From Bullifex porci (lineage in GTDB: Bacteria > Spirochaetota > Spirochaetia > Sphaerochaetales > Sphaerochaetaceae): a stretch of DNA of 64,000 nucleotides. Below, in pieces: positions 34,813 to 45,525 of the stretch (position 1 is the first letter of the stretch; every line of letters starts with the position of its first letter). The translations under genes were made by a program, and so were the position numbers. A model generated the notes under the pieces. It made no database searches. It had not been told where the DNA came from and saw only the letters and a program-made list of their open reading frames with translations. The stretch is taken from assembly GCF_009695635.1 (NCBI RefSeq), contig NZ_VUNN01000003.1:1-64000 (forward strand). Reading direction: 5' to 3'.

Positions 34813-36489
34813 TTAATTCTCCTTAAAGATAGCACCCATATTGGCAGATGTAACTCTCTGAGCATAGCGTGCTAAGTATCCACTATTAATCTTAGGCTGA
34901 TGTGGCTTTAAATTCTTTCTTCTTTCCTCTAATACTTCATCACTTACTAAGAGCTCAAGAACTCCATTGTTAATATCGATGTGTATTTCATCACCACTTT
35001 CAACTAAGGCAATAGTACCACCTAGAGCAGCCTCTGGAGATACATGTCCAATTGAAGCACCACGAGTAGCACCTGAGAATCTACCATCTGTAATCAATGC
35101 TACTTCCTTATCAAGTCCCATACCTGCAATAGCTGAGGTTGGGGAGAGCATCTCTCTCATACCTGGACCACCCTTTGGTCCTTCATATCTAATAACAACT
35201 ACATCTCCTGAGACAATCTTACCGGAGAAGATTGCTGCAATAGCTTCCTCTTCACTGTTATATACCTTTGCCTTACCTGTATGCTCTAGCATCTCTGGAG
35301 CTACTGCTGATCTCTTAACAACAGCACCATCTGGAGCAAGGTTTCCACGAAGGACTGCAATACCACCAGTTGCAGAATATGGGTTATCAATAGGTCTAAT
35401 AACCTCATTATCCCAGTTATGAGCCTTATCAAAGCTATCTGAAATTGGATGACAGGTTACAGTCATCAAATCTCTCTTAAGAAGATTCTTCTTATCAAGC
35501 TCCTTCATTACAGCCATAACACCACCAGCAAGATTTAAATCCTCAATATGGTCCTTACCAGCTGGAGCTAGGTGACAAAGATTTGGAACCTGTGCAGAGA
35601 TCTCATTAGCTTTGAAAATATCAATCTTAAAGCCCGCTTCATGAGCTAATGCTGGCAGGTGAAGCATAGTATTTGTTGAGCAGCCAAGAGCCATATCAAC
35701 CTTTAAAGCATTTTCAAATGCATCTGGAGTCATGATATCGCGAATTCTAATATTCTTCTCTAGAAGCTCCATAATCTTATAGCCACTTTCCTTGGCAAGT
35801 CTCTCTCTTGCTGAATATACACAAGGTATAGTTCCATTTCCAGGAAGCGCAGCACCAATAGCCTCACAAAGACAGTTCATACTATTTGCAGTGTACATAC
35901 CTGAGCATGAGCCACATGAAGGACATACACTATTTTCCCACTGAAGAAGCTCCTCATCATTCATCTTTCCAGCTGCATGCTTACCTACTGCTTCAAACAT
36001 GCTAGAAAGACTCATTCCTCTCTTGTCCCCTCCTGGAAGGTGACCAGCTAGCATTGCACCACCAGATACAACGATAGTAGGAAGATTTAATCTTAGGGCA
36101 GCCATAAGCATACCAGGTACAATTTTATCGCAGTTTGGAACAAGTACTAAGGCATCAAAAGGATGAGCTGTAGCCATAACCTCAATTGAATCAGCAATTA
36201 GCTCACGGGAAGCAAGAGAGTACTTCATACCGGTGTGTCCCATTGCAATACCATCACAAACACCAATAACAGGGAAGGTTACAGGATTACCACCAGCTTC
36301 TCTAACTCCAGCCTTTACAGCATCAACAATACGATTAAGCTGTACATGTCCTGGGATTATCTCATTATAACCAGAGACGATACCAATCATTGGCATATTA
36401 ATTTCTTTATCTGTCCATCCGAGAGCCTTCATAAGGCTTCTATGAGGAGCTCTTTCTGGCCCCTGTGTCATTACATCACTTCTTTTCAT
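34813..36489 (-). CDS. ilvD: Dihydroxy-acid dehydratase
   Basis: 558 residues. It dehydrates dihydroxy acids to the 2-keto acids of Val and Ile using an iron-sulfur cluster. Cluster cysteines are seen in [10 protein letters not shown] and in [36 protein letters not shown] and [20 protein letters not shown]-like blocks ([10 protein letters not shown]) are family markers. It overlaps leuB by 4 bases and is followed one base later by ilvB. Confidence 0.96.
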   Translation of the reverse strand: MKRSDVMTQGPERAPHRSLMKALGWTDKEINMPMIGIVSGYNEIIPGHVQLNRIVDAVKAGVREAGGNPVTFPVIGVCDGIAMGHTGMKYSLASRELIADSIEVMATAHPFDALVLVPNCDKIVPGMLMAALRLNLPTIVVSGGAMLAGHLPGGDKRGMSLSSMFEAVGKHAAGKMNDEELLQWENSVCPSCGSCSGMYTANSMNCLCEAIGAALPGNGTIPCVYSARERLAKESGYKIMELLEKNIRIRDIMTPDAFENALKVDMALGCSTNTMLHLPALAHEAGFKIDIFKANEISAQVPNLCHLAPAGKDHIEDLNLAGGVMAVMKELDKKNLLKRDLMTVTCHPISDSFDKAHNWDNEVIRPIDNPYSATGGIAVLRGNLAPDGAVVKRSAVAPEMLEHTGKAKVYNSEEEAIAAIFSGKIVSGDVVVIRYEGPKGGPGMREMLSPTSAIAGMGLDKEVALITDGRFSGATRGASIGHVSPEAALGGTIALVESGDEIHIDINNGVLELLVSDEVLEERRKNLKPHQPKINSGYLARYAQRVTSANMGAIFKEN

Positions 36490-37553
36490 TTAATTCTCTC
36501 CACTATAGCGTCACCCATTCCAACAGTACCGACCTTAATCATTCCATCTGTATAGATATCTGGAGTTCTGTAGCCATCCTCAAGTGCTTGATAAACAGCA
36601 GCTTCAACACTATCTGCTTCCTTAGCTAAGCTGAAGGTATATCTGAGCATCATAGCTATAGACAAAATAGTTGCAATTGGATTAGCAATATCTAAGCCCG
36701 CAATATCTGGTGCAGAGCCATGTATTGGTTCATACATACCAAAGCTATCCTCTCTCAAGGATGCAGATGGAAGCATACCAATAGAACCAGTAATCATACT
36801 TGCTTCATCAGATAAAATATCACCAAACATATTCTCAGTTAAAATAACATCAAATTGATGTGGGTTTCTAACTAGCTGCATTGAAGCGTTATCAACATAA
36901 AGATGGTCTAAGCTACAATCTGGATAATCCTTCTTAACCTCTTCAGTAGTTGCTCTCCAAAGTCTACTTGTCTCAAGAACATTTGCTTTATCGACACTAG
37001 TTACCTTTCCATTTCTCTTTTGAGCAATTTCAAAGGCCTTTCTTGCAATTCTTTCGATCTCAGGCCTTGTGTAGCTCATGATATCATAAGCTTCATTTCC
37101 ATCTTCGCTTTTACCCTTTTTACCAAAGTAAATACCACCAGTTAGCTCTCTAACAACCATGATATCTAAGCCATCACCAATGATATCTGAACGAAGAGGA
37201 CAAGCACTTTTTAGCTGCTTATATAAAATAGCTGGTCTAAGATTACAAAAGAGTCCTAAGCCACTTCTAAGTCCTAAAAGAGCCTTTTCAGGTCTATTAG
37301 AGGACTCAACCTTATCCCATTTAGGACCTCCTACAGCACCAAGAAGAACTGCATCGCTCTTTTTACATACCTCTAGAGTCTCAGGAGGAAGAGATACTCC
37401 CACCTTATCAATAGCAGCTCCACCTGCAAGAACAGTCTCGTAGCTTACACTATGGTTATTTAGCTGACAAACCTTATCTAAAACTCTAATTGCCTGTGCA
37501 ACAATATCTGGTCCAATTCCATCACCTGGAACTACAGCAATTTTTAAATTCAT
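36486..37553 (-). CDS. leuB: 3-isopropylmalate dehydrogenase
   Basis: 355 residues. It oxidises and decarboxylates 3-isopropylmalate in leucine synthesis with [20 protein letters not shown] at the start, [14 protein letters not shown] (substrate arginines), [11 protein letters not shown], and [18 protein letters not shown] (metal-binding Asp region) are typical. It overlaps leuD by one base upstream and ilvD by four downstream. Confidence 0.96.
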   Translation of the reverse strand: MNLKIAVVPGDGIGPDIVAQAIRVLDKVCQLNNHSVSYETVLAGGAAIDKVGVSLPPETLEVCKKSDAVLLGAVGGPKWDKVESSNRPEKALLGLRSGLGLFCNLRPAILYKQLKSACPLRSDIIGDGLDIMVVRELTGGIYFGKKGKSEDGNEAYDIMSYTRPEIERIARKAFEIAQKRNGKVTSVDKANVLETSRLWRATTEEVKKDYPDCSLDHLYVDNASMQLVRNPHQFDVILTENMFGDILSDEASMITGSIGMLPSASLREDSFGMYEPIHGSAPDIAGLDIANPIATILSIAMMLRYTFSLAKEADSVEAAVYQALEDGYRTPDIYTDGMIKVGTVGMGDAIVERIK

Positions 37554-38044
37554 TAATTATTCTCCTTTGCCATATATGGAGCTAGCCCGCCTGCAGATAT
37601 CAAGCTCTGCATAAATGGAGGGAATGGTTCAGCCTGATACTCCTCATTTTTAGTAAGGTTCTTAATTACTCCACTATCGAAATCAACCTCTACCTCATCA
37701 CCTGCTTCAATATTGTCGCAAGCCTCTTCACACTCTAGGATAGCAAGACCAATATTAATTGAATTTCTATAGAAGATACGAGCAAAGGAACGAGCAATTA
37801 CACATCCAATACCACTTGTTTTAATAGCTAATGGAGCGTGCTCACGGCTAGAGCCACATCCAAAGTTTTTATCAGCTACGATGATATCACCCTTTTTAAC
37901 CTTCTTAACGAAATCCTTATCAATATCCTCCATGCAGTGAGAAGCAAGCTCCTCAGCATTGCTAGTATTTAAATAGCGTGCAGGAATGATTACATCTGTA
38001 TCAACATTATCCTTATATCTGAATACCTTTCCTTTAGTCTTCAT
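37553..38044 (-). CDS. leuD: 3-isopropylmalate dehydratase small subunit
   Basis: 163 residues, partner of LeuC in isomerising 2- to 3-isopropylmalate. The swivelling domain is marked by [14 protein letters not shown] and [16 protein letters not shown]. The short length fits the small-subunit type found in archaea and many anaerobes rather than the 200-residue enterobacterial type. ATG 38044 is chosen because GGAGGA lies at the right distance; a GTG six bases upstream is too close to it. Confidence 0.94.
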   Translation of the reverse strand: MKTKGKVFRYKDNVDTDVIIPARYLNTSNAEELASHCMEDIDKDFVKKVKKGDIIVADKNFGCGSSREHAPLAIKTSGIGCVIARSFARIFYRNSINIGLAILECEEACDNIEAGDEVEVDFDSGVIKNLTKNEEYQAEPFPPFMQSLISAGGLAPYMAKENN

Positions 38045-38056
38045 AATCACTCCTCC

Positions 38057-39316
38057 TTATAGTGCATTTGGATCTGTAATATAACCAGTTACAGCACTTG
38101 CTGCAGCTACATGTGGAGAAGCAAGGTAAACCTCACTCTCTACATGACCCATTCTTCCAACAAAGTTTCTATTTGTAGTTGAAATAGCTCTTTCTCCGGC
38201 AGCTAAGATACCCATATAGCCACCAAGACATGGTCCACAGGTAGGAGTAGAAATTACACAGCCAGCATCAAGGAAAATATCAAAAAGACCTTCATGCATT
38301 GCTTCACGATATATCTTTTGAGTTGCAGGAATAATGATAGCACGAACAGACTTATCAATATGTCTTCCCTTCAAGATTTCAGCAGCAGCTCTTAAATCTG
38401 AAATTCTACCATTAGTACAAGAACCAATAACAACCTGGTCAATCTTTACTTTAGGCATATTACTAAAGGTTTTTGTATTAGATGGGAGGTGTGGGAAGGA
38501 TACTGTGCTTTCAAGCTTAGACAAATCAATTTCAATTACTTCGTCATAGCTAGCATCACTATCACTATTAAAGATTACAGGAGTCTTAGCACCAGCTTCC
38601 TTTAAATAAGCTAAGGTCTTTTCATCAACTGGGAAGATACCATTCTTTGCACCAGCCTCGATAGCCATATTACAAACTGTAAATCTATCATCCATTGAAA
38701 GGGAAGCAACTCCCTCTCCTGTAAATTCCATGCTTTTATAAAGAGCACCATCAACTCCAATTTGTCCAATTATATGTAAGATAAGATCCTTACCAGTTAC
38801 ATATCTATTAAACTTACCCTTTAAAACAAACTTAATTGATGATGGAACCTTGAACCATGCCTTTCCTGTTGCCATTCCACAAGCCATATCTGTAGAACCA
38901 ACTCCAGTAGAGAAGGCACCAAGGGCACCATAGGTACAGGTGTGGCTATCAGCACCAATTACAACATCTCCTGCTGTAACTAATCCCTTCTCAGGAAGAA
39001 GAGCGTGCTCGATTCCAGCCTCACCTACTTCAAAGTAGTTTTTAATATTTTGTTCATTAGCAAAGCATCTTACACATTTGCATTGCTCTGCCGCTTTAAT
39101 GTCTTTATTAGGAGCAAAGTGATCAGGGATCATTGCAACCTTAGTATTATCAAAGACAGTCTTCTTTCCAAATTTTGGAAATTCCTTAATAGCAACTGGG
39201 CTAGTAATATCATTTCCAAGAACCATTGATAAATCAGCCATAATTAATTGACCTGAATGTACACTATCTAATCCGGCTGCTTTGGCTAAGATTTTCTCAG
39301 TTATAGTCATTCCCAT
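38057..39316 (-). CDS. leuC: 3-isopropylmalate dehydratase large subunit
   Basis: 419 residues, aconitase family. Cluster cysteines are visible in [13 protein letters not shown] and [33 protein letters not shown] is the substrate-site block. The compact length matches the LeuC/homoaconitase-type partner of a short LeuD. It ends 12 bases before leuD and starts 3 bases after the leuA stop, with GAGGAG upstream. Confidence 0.95.
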   Translation of the reverse strand: MGMTITEKILAKAAGLDSVHSGQLIMADLSMVLGNDITSPVAIKEFPKFGKKTVFDNTKVAMIPDHFAPNKDIKAAEQCKCVRCFANEQNIKNYFEVGEAGIEHALLPEKGLVTAGDVVIGADSHTCTYGALGAFSTGVGSTDMACGMATGKAWFKVPSSIKFVLKGKFNRYVTGKDLILHIIGQIGVDGALYKSMEFTGEGVASLSMDDRFTVCNMAIEAGAKNGIFPVDEKTLAYLKEAGAKTPVIFNSDSDASYDEVIEIDLSKLESTVSFPHLPSNTKTFSNMPKVKIDQVVIGSCTNGRISDLRAAAEILKGRHIDKSVRAIIIPATQKIYREAMHEGLFDIFLDAGCVISTPTCGPCLGGYMGILAAGERAISTTNRNFVGRMGHVESEVYLASPHVAAASAVTGYITDPNAL

Positions 39317-39319
39317 AAC

Positions 39320-40918
39320 TCACTTCTCCTCAGTTTTATCGGTGTGACCCATGAGCATATCATTTTCAAAGCTCATCTTCATGGCACTTTCACCAGTTCT
39401 CATACCACTCGAATTCTCATCGAGCATCTTATTAACAGCATTGAGACAAGCTAAAATACTTGCTTCAATAACATCGGTTGAAACACCTCTACCACGGAAC
39501 ACACCATTGTTATCGCTAATTTTGACTAATACTTCCCCGAGAGCGTCCCTATGTTCCGTTACAGCCTGTAATTGATAATCCTCAAGGCTGAATGGGTGTT
39601 TAATAATCTTTTCTACCGTTCTTAATGCGGCATATACAGGACCTGTACCAGCAGCAACCTCTTGATAGAGCTTTTCACCCTTTTTGAGAGTAATACATGC
39701 TGTTGCAGTCATATGATTACCACTATTAACAACGAAATTATCAAGTGTCCAAAGCTGACTCTTAACATCCTCTGTAGATTCTACTAAAGCGATAATATCT
39801 CTATCAGAGATAGTTTTCTTTCTATCTGTCAGCTTCTTGAACTCTGCAAATAGGCGATCAACATCCTCTTTTGGTAAATCATAACCAAGCTCTACAAGCT
39901 TCTTAGTAAAGGCATGCTGACCTGAGTGCTTTCCAAGTACTAAATTGGTTTGGGTTAAGCCAACACTCTCTGGAGTCATAATCTCATAGGTCTTACTATT
40001 TGCCATAACACCATGCTGGTGGATACCAGACTCATGTGCAAATGCATTTTGACCAACAATAGCCTTAGATGGATTAATCTTTACACCAGTAGTAGAGGAT
40101 AATAATCTAGCAGAACGAGTAATCTCTGTAGTAACAATATTATTCTGGTATGGATATAAATCAGGACGAGTATGCATAAGCATTGCAAGCTCCTCCATAG
40201 CTGCGTTACCAGCTCTTTCACCAATACCACAAAGAGTACACTCAATCTGTCTTGCACCAGCTACAACACCAGCCATTGAGTTTGATACTGCAAGGCCAAG
40301 GTCATTATGACAGTGCATAGAAAGAATAGCTTTATCAACATTTGGAACGTGATTTCTTACATATGAGACCATAAGTGCGATCTCATCAGGAGTAGAATAA
40401 CCAACTGTATCAGGAAGGTTAACTGTTGTTGCACCCTCCTTAATTGCGAGTTCAACTACACGACACATATAATCAAGATCTGTTCTTGTAGCATCCTCCA
40501 AGCTAAACTCAACATTAGAACAAAGAGAAGAAGCATAACGTACATTCTCTTTAATTCTTTCAAGAGCCTCCTCCCTACTCATTTTCAGCTTATATTGTAG
40601 GTGAAGATCACTTGTTGCTAAAAAGAGGTGAATTCTAGGGCTTACTGCATGCTTAACAGCATCATAGGCTGCATCAATATCCTTCTTTAAGGCACGAGCT
40701 AAGGATGCAACTGTACAGTTTTTTATTGCACCAGCAATTGCAGTAACACTCTCTTTATCACCAGGAGATGAGATGGCAAAGCCAGCCTCAATGATATCTA
40801 CTCCTAGTGCTTCGAGCTGCTTTGCAATTTTAATTTTCTCTTCCAAGTTCATGGAGTAACCTGGAGCCTGCTCACCATCTCTTAGCGTTGTATCAAAAAA
40901 ATAGACTCTATCTGCCAT
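39320..40918 (-). CDS. leuA: 2-isopropylmalate synthase
   Basis: 532 residues. FFDTTLRDGEQAPGYSM (metal-binding Asp and catalytic Arg), LSMHCHNDLGLAVSN (metal-binding His) and a C-terminal allosteric LeuA-dimer domain (about 370-510) identify the committed enzyme of leucine synthesis, normally inhibited by leucine. Citramalate synthases share the fold; presence of leuBCD and the overall layout favour LeuA. It has its own AGGAG and lies 21 bases after ilvC. Confidence 0.92.
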   Translation of the reverse strand: MADRVYFFDTTLRDGEQAPGYSMNLEEKIKIAKQLEALGVDIIEAGFAISSPGDKESVTAIAGAIKNCTVASLARALKKDIDAAYDAVKHAVSPRIHLFLATSDLHLQYKLKMSREEALERIKENVRYASSLCSNVEFSLEDATRTDLDYMCRVVELAIKEGATTVNLPDTVGYSTPDEIALMVSYVRNHVPNVDKAILSMHCHNDLGLAVSNSMAGVVAGARQIECTLCGIGERAGNAAMEELAMLMHTRPDLYPYQNNIVTTEITRSARLLSSTTGVKINPSKAIVGQNAFAHESGIHQHGVMANSKTYEIMTPESVGLTQTNLVLGKHSGQHAFTKKLVELGYDLPKEDVDRLFAEFKKLTDRKKTISDRDIIALVESTEDVKSQLWTLDNFVVNSGNHMTATACITLKKGEKLYQEVAAGTGPVYAALRTVEKIIKHPFSLEDYQLQAVTEHRDALGEVLVKISDNNGVFRGRGVSTDVIEASILACLNAVNKMLDENSSGMRTGESAMKMSFENDMLMGHTDKTEEK

Positions 40919-40939
40919 CTCTATAACTCCTAATTAAGA

Positions 40940-42470
<1,531 letters not shown>

Positions 42471-42493
42471 CAAGACCTCCTAATAAAAAAAAT

Positions 42494-42521
42494 AACCCGT
42501 GATTCTTTTTAACCACGGGCT
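42494..42521 (-). terminator. Attenuator terminator of the ilv-leu operon (segments 3:4)
   Basis: On the minus strand AGCCCGTGGTT pairs over 11 bp (two G-U) with AATCACGGGTT around a short loop, followed by a U-run (plus-strand A-run 42484-42492). It stands between the leader peptide and ilvN and, when formed, would stop transcription of the operon. Confidence 0.88.
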
Positions 42522-42533
42522 ACAACAAAAAAG

Positions 42534-42554
42534 AACTAAGCCGGTGGTTTAGTT
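42534..42554 (-). promoter_or_regulatory. Attenuator hairpin 1:2 and antiterminator segment
   Basis: AACTAA and TTAGTT form a hairpin holding segment 2 in its loop and stem. Segment 2 (minus strand AACCACCGGCT, 42549-42539) is complementary at 10 of 11 positions to segment 3 (AGCCCGTGGTT, 42521-42511), so pairing 2:3 would break the terminator. The leader peptide stop codon lies in arm 1, as in classical attenuators. Confidence 0.75.
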
Positions 42555-42638
42555 TCTAAGTAGCACTACAATAATAAGAGAAATAAGAGCGATCAAAGGA
42601 AGTGGCTTTTTAATATCTATTGTTTTAAAAACTGTCAT
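42549..42638 (-). CDS. ilv-leu operon leader peptide (29 residues)
   Basis: ATG at 42638 behind AAGGAGG. The peptide starts MTVFKTIDIKK and residues 13-27 read LPLIALISLIIVVLL, so 12 of 15 codons specify Leu, Ile or Val, before RN and the stop. Ribosome stalling in this stretch when a charged branched-chain tRNA is scarce would free the antiterminator. Position between promoter and terminator, its own ribosome site and overlap with hairpin 1:2 all support a genuine leader. Confidence 0.9.
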   Translation of the reverse strand: MTVFKTIDIKKPLPLIALISLIIVVLLRN

Positions 42639-42676
42639 CTTTGACCTCCTTTAATCTCTAAGCTTGATAACAAGTA

Positions 42677-42704
42677 TTTACAACTTTTTCTACTCTTAAG
42701 TCAA
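42677..42704 (-). promoter_or_regulatory. Promoter of the ilv-leu operon
   Basis: On the minus strand TTGACT (42704-42699), 16-base spacer, TGTAAA (42682-42677), about 35 bases before the leader peptide ATG. The AT-rich stretch 42705-42878 beyond it contains no gene that I can see. Confidence 0.55.
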
Positions 42705-42878
42705 TGTGTTATACAAAAAAATGTATTTTTTTTCACCATTTATTCATAAAACAAAACACATTAAAATATATACAAATGTCTAGTTTTAGAAATAAGATTT
42801 TATATTATATCAATTTATAAAAATATTATCCTATTAGCATTATATATACGTGACTACATATGATATATCTTATGATAA

Positions 42879-42917
42879 TTTTAAGATAAGCAAGCAAAAC
42901 GCTTACTTATCTTAAAA
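42879..42917 (-). terminator. Terminator after the YiaK-like gene
   Basis: 12-bp perfect stem TTTTAAGATAAG (42879-42890) and CTTATCTTAAAA (42906-42917), with AAGC/GCTT pairing again inside the loop. It lies just beyond the stop at 42924. Confidence 0.75.
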
Positions 42918-42923
42918 AATTAG

Positions 42924-43922
42924 CTATAAATTAACTATTCTATTATAGGAATCATCTGTGATTTCGATTCCATCCTTTAAGCTTTTTTCTCTAATTTTCA
43001 TTAAATTCTCACTTGGATACCTAACACTACTAGCACCATCTAATGGAGTACAACCCTTTATAGCCTCCACTATATTTGAAACAGCATTATCACCAATACC
43101 CTTCTCTACCTTAATAGCTATAAATATTTGAGATAAATCACGCTCTGCTAGAGGAGTATTACCCTGCTTAGCTATATCAGGGACTGTAAAACCACCTGCT
43201 ATTGAGTTAACCATCATATCCATTAATATTGATATACTTGAGCCCTTCCAGAACCCCATAGGTAGTACTCTTCCACTTTCGCTAATTGCCTTTGGATCAT
43301 CTGTCAGATTGCCATCCTTATCATAGCCACCAGGAACTGGAAGCTTTTTTCCTGCTATTATAGCCTTCTCTAGAGCTCCATAAGAAAATTGAGACATAGC
43401 TCCATCAAAAAGCACATAGCTATCTTTATATGGGACAGCCATTACTAATGGGTTATTTCCGATAGCTTTATTAGCAGCACCCCAAGGAGCCATATTTGCA
43501 ATTGTATTTGTCCAGCAAATTGCTGCATAACCCTTTTCTGCAGCTTGAGCACCAAATGCACCGCCTCTCATCCAATGGTTTGTATGAGATAAAGCGATAC
43601 AGCCAATTCCATAGCTATTAGCAAGCTCAATAGCCCTAGTCATCATATCCTCAGCATTAGTATTACCCATTCCAAGGTTACCATTCCAAACCTCTAAGGC
43701 TCCTAGACTTCTTTCTAAGCTTGGGCGATTTGCAGGCTTAACAAATCCACTATCTATCATAGTAATAAGTCTTTCAAATCGATAAACTCCATGTGAGAGA
43801 ACTCCATCGCGAGAGGATGAAGCCATATTTCTTGCAGCACGTGTAGCTAAATCCTCAGGACAAGAGTGCTTTACTAGCTTTTCCTTCATTAAATTAAATA
43901 AATCTTCATAGCTAATTACCAT
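42924..43922 (-). CDS. Malate/lactate-type dehydrogenase, 2,3-diketo-L-gulonate reductase (YiaK) family
   Basis: 332 residues of the LDH2/MDH2 NAD(P)H-dependent oxidoreductase family. It follows E. coli YiaK closely by memory: SHGVYRFERLI, ALSHTNHWMRGG with the catalytic His, GYAAICWTNTIANMAPWGA, DGAMSQFSYGALE and LPMGFWKGSSISILMDM. YiaK reduces 2,3-diketo-L-gulonate in ascorbate-type or uronate-derived sugar breakdown; here the natural substrate may be another keto acid. It lies 9 bases after the GH172 gene, so both are probably co-expressed for carbohydrate use. Confidence 0.85.
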   Translation of the reverse strand: MVISYEDLFNLMKEKLVKHSCPEDLATRAARNMASSSRDGVLSHGVYRFERLITMIDSGFVKPANRPSLERSLGALEVWNGNLGMGNTNAEDMMTRAIELANSYGIGCIALSHTNHWMRGGAFGAQAAEKGYAAICWTNTIANMAPWGAANKAIGNNPLVMAVPYKDSYVLFDGAMSQFSYGALEKAIIAGKKLPVPGGYDKDGNLTDDPKAISESGRVLPMGFWKGSSISILMDMMVNSIAGGFTVPDIAKQGNTPLAERDLSQIFIAIKVEKGIGDNAVSNIVEAIKGCTPLDGASSVRYPSENLMKIREKSLKDGIEITDDSYNRIVNL

Positions 43923-43931
43923 AAAAACCTC

Positions 43932-45020
43932 CTAGCGTGGCCATCTTAATTCTTTTTTAGGCAATTCAGGAAATTTTTGATGCGGCTCACTTTGATAATA
44001 AAAAGAAACAGATGAGTAGTCATCAGACCTTTCAAAAAGTCCACTATGTGATACTCCAATCTGTTGAACTGTAACTTTTAAATCCTTTTTAAAGAAAATA
44101 GGGTCATTTAAATGCCAACGATAGAAGGCTCTCATAGGTGGAACATCATCGTTATGATAAGCATTGTATAGTCCTGTATCATGGCGAGAGTAAAATGGAT
44201 ATCCTAAATCAGGATATGAATAATTTGTCTCAATTGTCTTATTGTTTTCATGGCGAGCAAAGCTCCAGGAGCCTCCAAAATAATCTTCAACTCCAGTTCC
44301 ACATATAGTTGGATATTCCTCATCGCCATCTATATAGAATTTCATCTCACCCTCTCCATACCAGTACCTTGATAGAGTTGAAATACATAGAAAGGTTCCA
44401 AGGTATGCACCTTCACCCTTTATATTATCAAGGAGTGTATAATCCTTCTTTAAAACTGTTGGATTTTCTCTTCTCCACTGAGCATGAAAGTAAAGAGTAT
44501 CATCATCTATAGCATCACCTAGAGTATAATCAATTTGATAAAAGAAGGCTGGAATAGGATTTGCATGTTGGTTTTCAATAGTTATTCTTGCGCTCTTTCT
44601 AAAAGGCATCTTAAAGTAGCAGTTATAGCCTCTTAAAGGAACAACCTGTACTAGAGCTGAGTTAACTGGATAGGTTTCTCCAAATCCATTTAAAAAGAAA
44701 TCACCAAGAGGAACCTCTACAGATGGATATTCTTCATCATCCCAATACATTCTTAAAACAATATCTCGAAGAAGAAATCTATTTTTATCATCTGTTCTAT
44801 CATCAACTGTAATCCAAATATGTCTTATCATACCTAGTCCTGTAATATTACATAACTCTGTTATCGAATTAGGTAAGATATTTAGTAAGCAAGGAGAACC
44901 CTTTCTAGAAGGTCCTAAGACAGAGGATGCCATTCCTCCTCTACCCTTCTCTCCATTTCTATTTTCTGCATTTATCGATCTAGAAATAATAGTATTTCTC
45001 TTAAAAATTAAATCATCCAT
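43932..45020 (-). CDS. DUF2961 / glycoside hydrolase family 172 protein
   Basis: 362 residues from ATG 45020. Two jelly-roll-like halves with family motifs GLGMIRHIWITVDD, YWDDEEYPSVEVPLGDFF, FRKSARITIENQH, and GTGVEDYFGGSWSFA, where the Glu is a candidate catalytic residue. Characterised GH172 members act on alpha-fructofuranosyl or arabinofuranosyl linkages. There is no signal peptide, so it should act in the cytoplasm on imported oligosaccharides. The frame is open to 45146, but that start overlaps the divergent mutT gene. No Shine-Dalgarno sequence precedes the chosen ATG. Confidence 0.85.
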   Translation of the reverse strand: MDDLIFKRNTIISRSINAENRNGEKGRGGMASSVLGPSRKGSPCLLNILPNSITELCNITGLGMIRHIWITVDDRTDDKNRFLLRDIVLRMYWDDEEYPSVEVPLGDFFLNGFGETYPVNSALVQVVPLRGYNCYFKMPFRKSARITIENQHANPIPAFFYQIDYTLGDAIDDDTLYFHAQWRRENPTVLKKDYTLLDNIKGEGAYLGTFLCISTLSRYWYGEGEMKFYIDGDEEYPTICGTGVEDYFGGSWSFARHENNKTIETNYSYPDLGYPFYSRHDTGLYNAYHNDDVPPMRAFYRWHLNDPIFFKKDLKVTVQQIGVSHSGLFERSDDYSSVSFYYQSEPHQKFPELPKKELRWPR

Positions 45021-45096
45021 ATTAAAATGGTCATTAAATTCAACTCTAATTTCAAGTCTATTTTTAGTTTTTAAGGAAAAAAACCGCTTACTGTGG

Positions 45097-45102
45097 TATA
45101 TT
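45097..45102 (+). promoter_or_regulatory. Extended -10 box of mutT
   Basis: TGG-TATATT, 9 bases before the ATG at 45112, so transcription would start about 2-3 bases before the start codon. No Shine-Dalgarno sequence is present. Confidence 0.45.
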
Positions 45103-45111
45103 CCACTTAAA

Positions 45112-45501
45112 ATGAAAAGTATAAAAGTTGTAGCCGCAGTAATCATCGATAATAAAAAAGTATTTGCAACTCAAAGAGGATATGGAGAGTATAAGGATTG
45201 GTGGGAGTTTCCAGGTGGTAAGATTGAAGCAGGTGAAAGCCCAGAAGAAGCTTTAAAGCGTGAAATATTAGAGGAGCTTGATACAAAAATAGAGGTTAGA
45301 TCTTTAATTAAAGCTGTTGAGTATGATTACCCTAATTTCCATCTTTCTATGCTATGCTATCAAGCTAGGATAATAAGTGGAAGCTTAATATTAAAGGAGC
45401 ATGAAAATGCTAAATGGCTTAAAAAGGATGAGCTAAAAACAGTTAATTGGCTTCCTGCAGATTTAGAAGTTTTAGAAACTGTGAAGACGTTAATTGTATA
45501 A
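45112..45501 (+). CDS. mutT: NUDIX hydrolase, 8-oxo-dGTP diphosphatase (MutT) type
   Basis: 129 residues. The NUDIX box is complete: GGKIEAGESPEEALKREILE then EL, with WWEFPGGK just before it as in MutT. The length and AAVIIDNKKVFATQRGYG start fit the nucleotide-pool sanitising enzyme that removes 8-oxo-dGTP. It is divergent from the GH172 gene and convergent with the histidine kinase. Probably translated from a leaderless mRNA. Confidence 0.9.
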   Translation: MKSIKVVAAVIIDNKKVFATQRGYGEYKDWWEFPGGKIEAGESPEEALKREILEELDTKIEVRSLIKAVEYDYPNFHLSMLCYQARIISGSLILKEHENAKWLKKDELKTVNWLPADLEVLETVKTLIV

Positions 45502-45525
45502 TTATTAAAGCAGGGAATGCAGTAA

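Noticed and set aside
34811-34865. ATG start for ilvB at 34865
   Set aside because: It lies deep inside ilvD, adds residues not found in the family and has no ribosome site; the TTG at 34811 has AAGGAG at the right distance.
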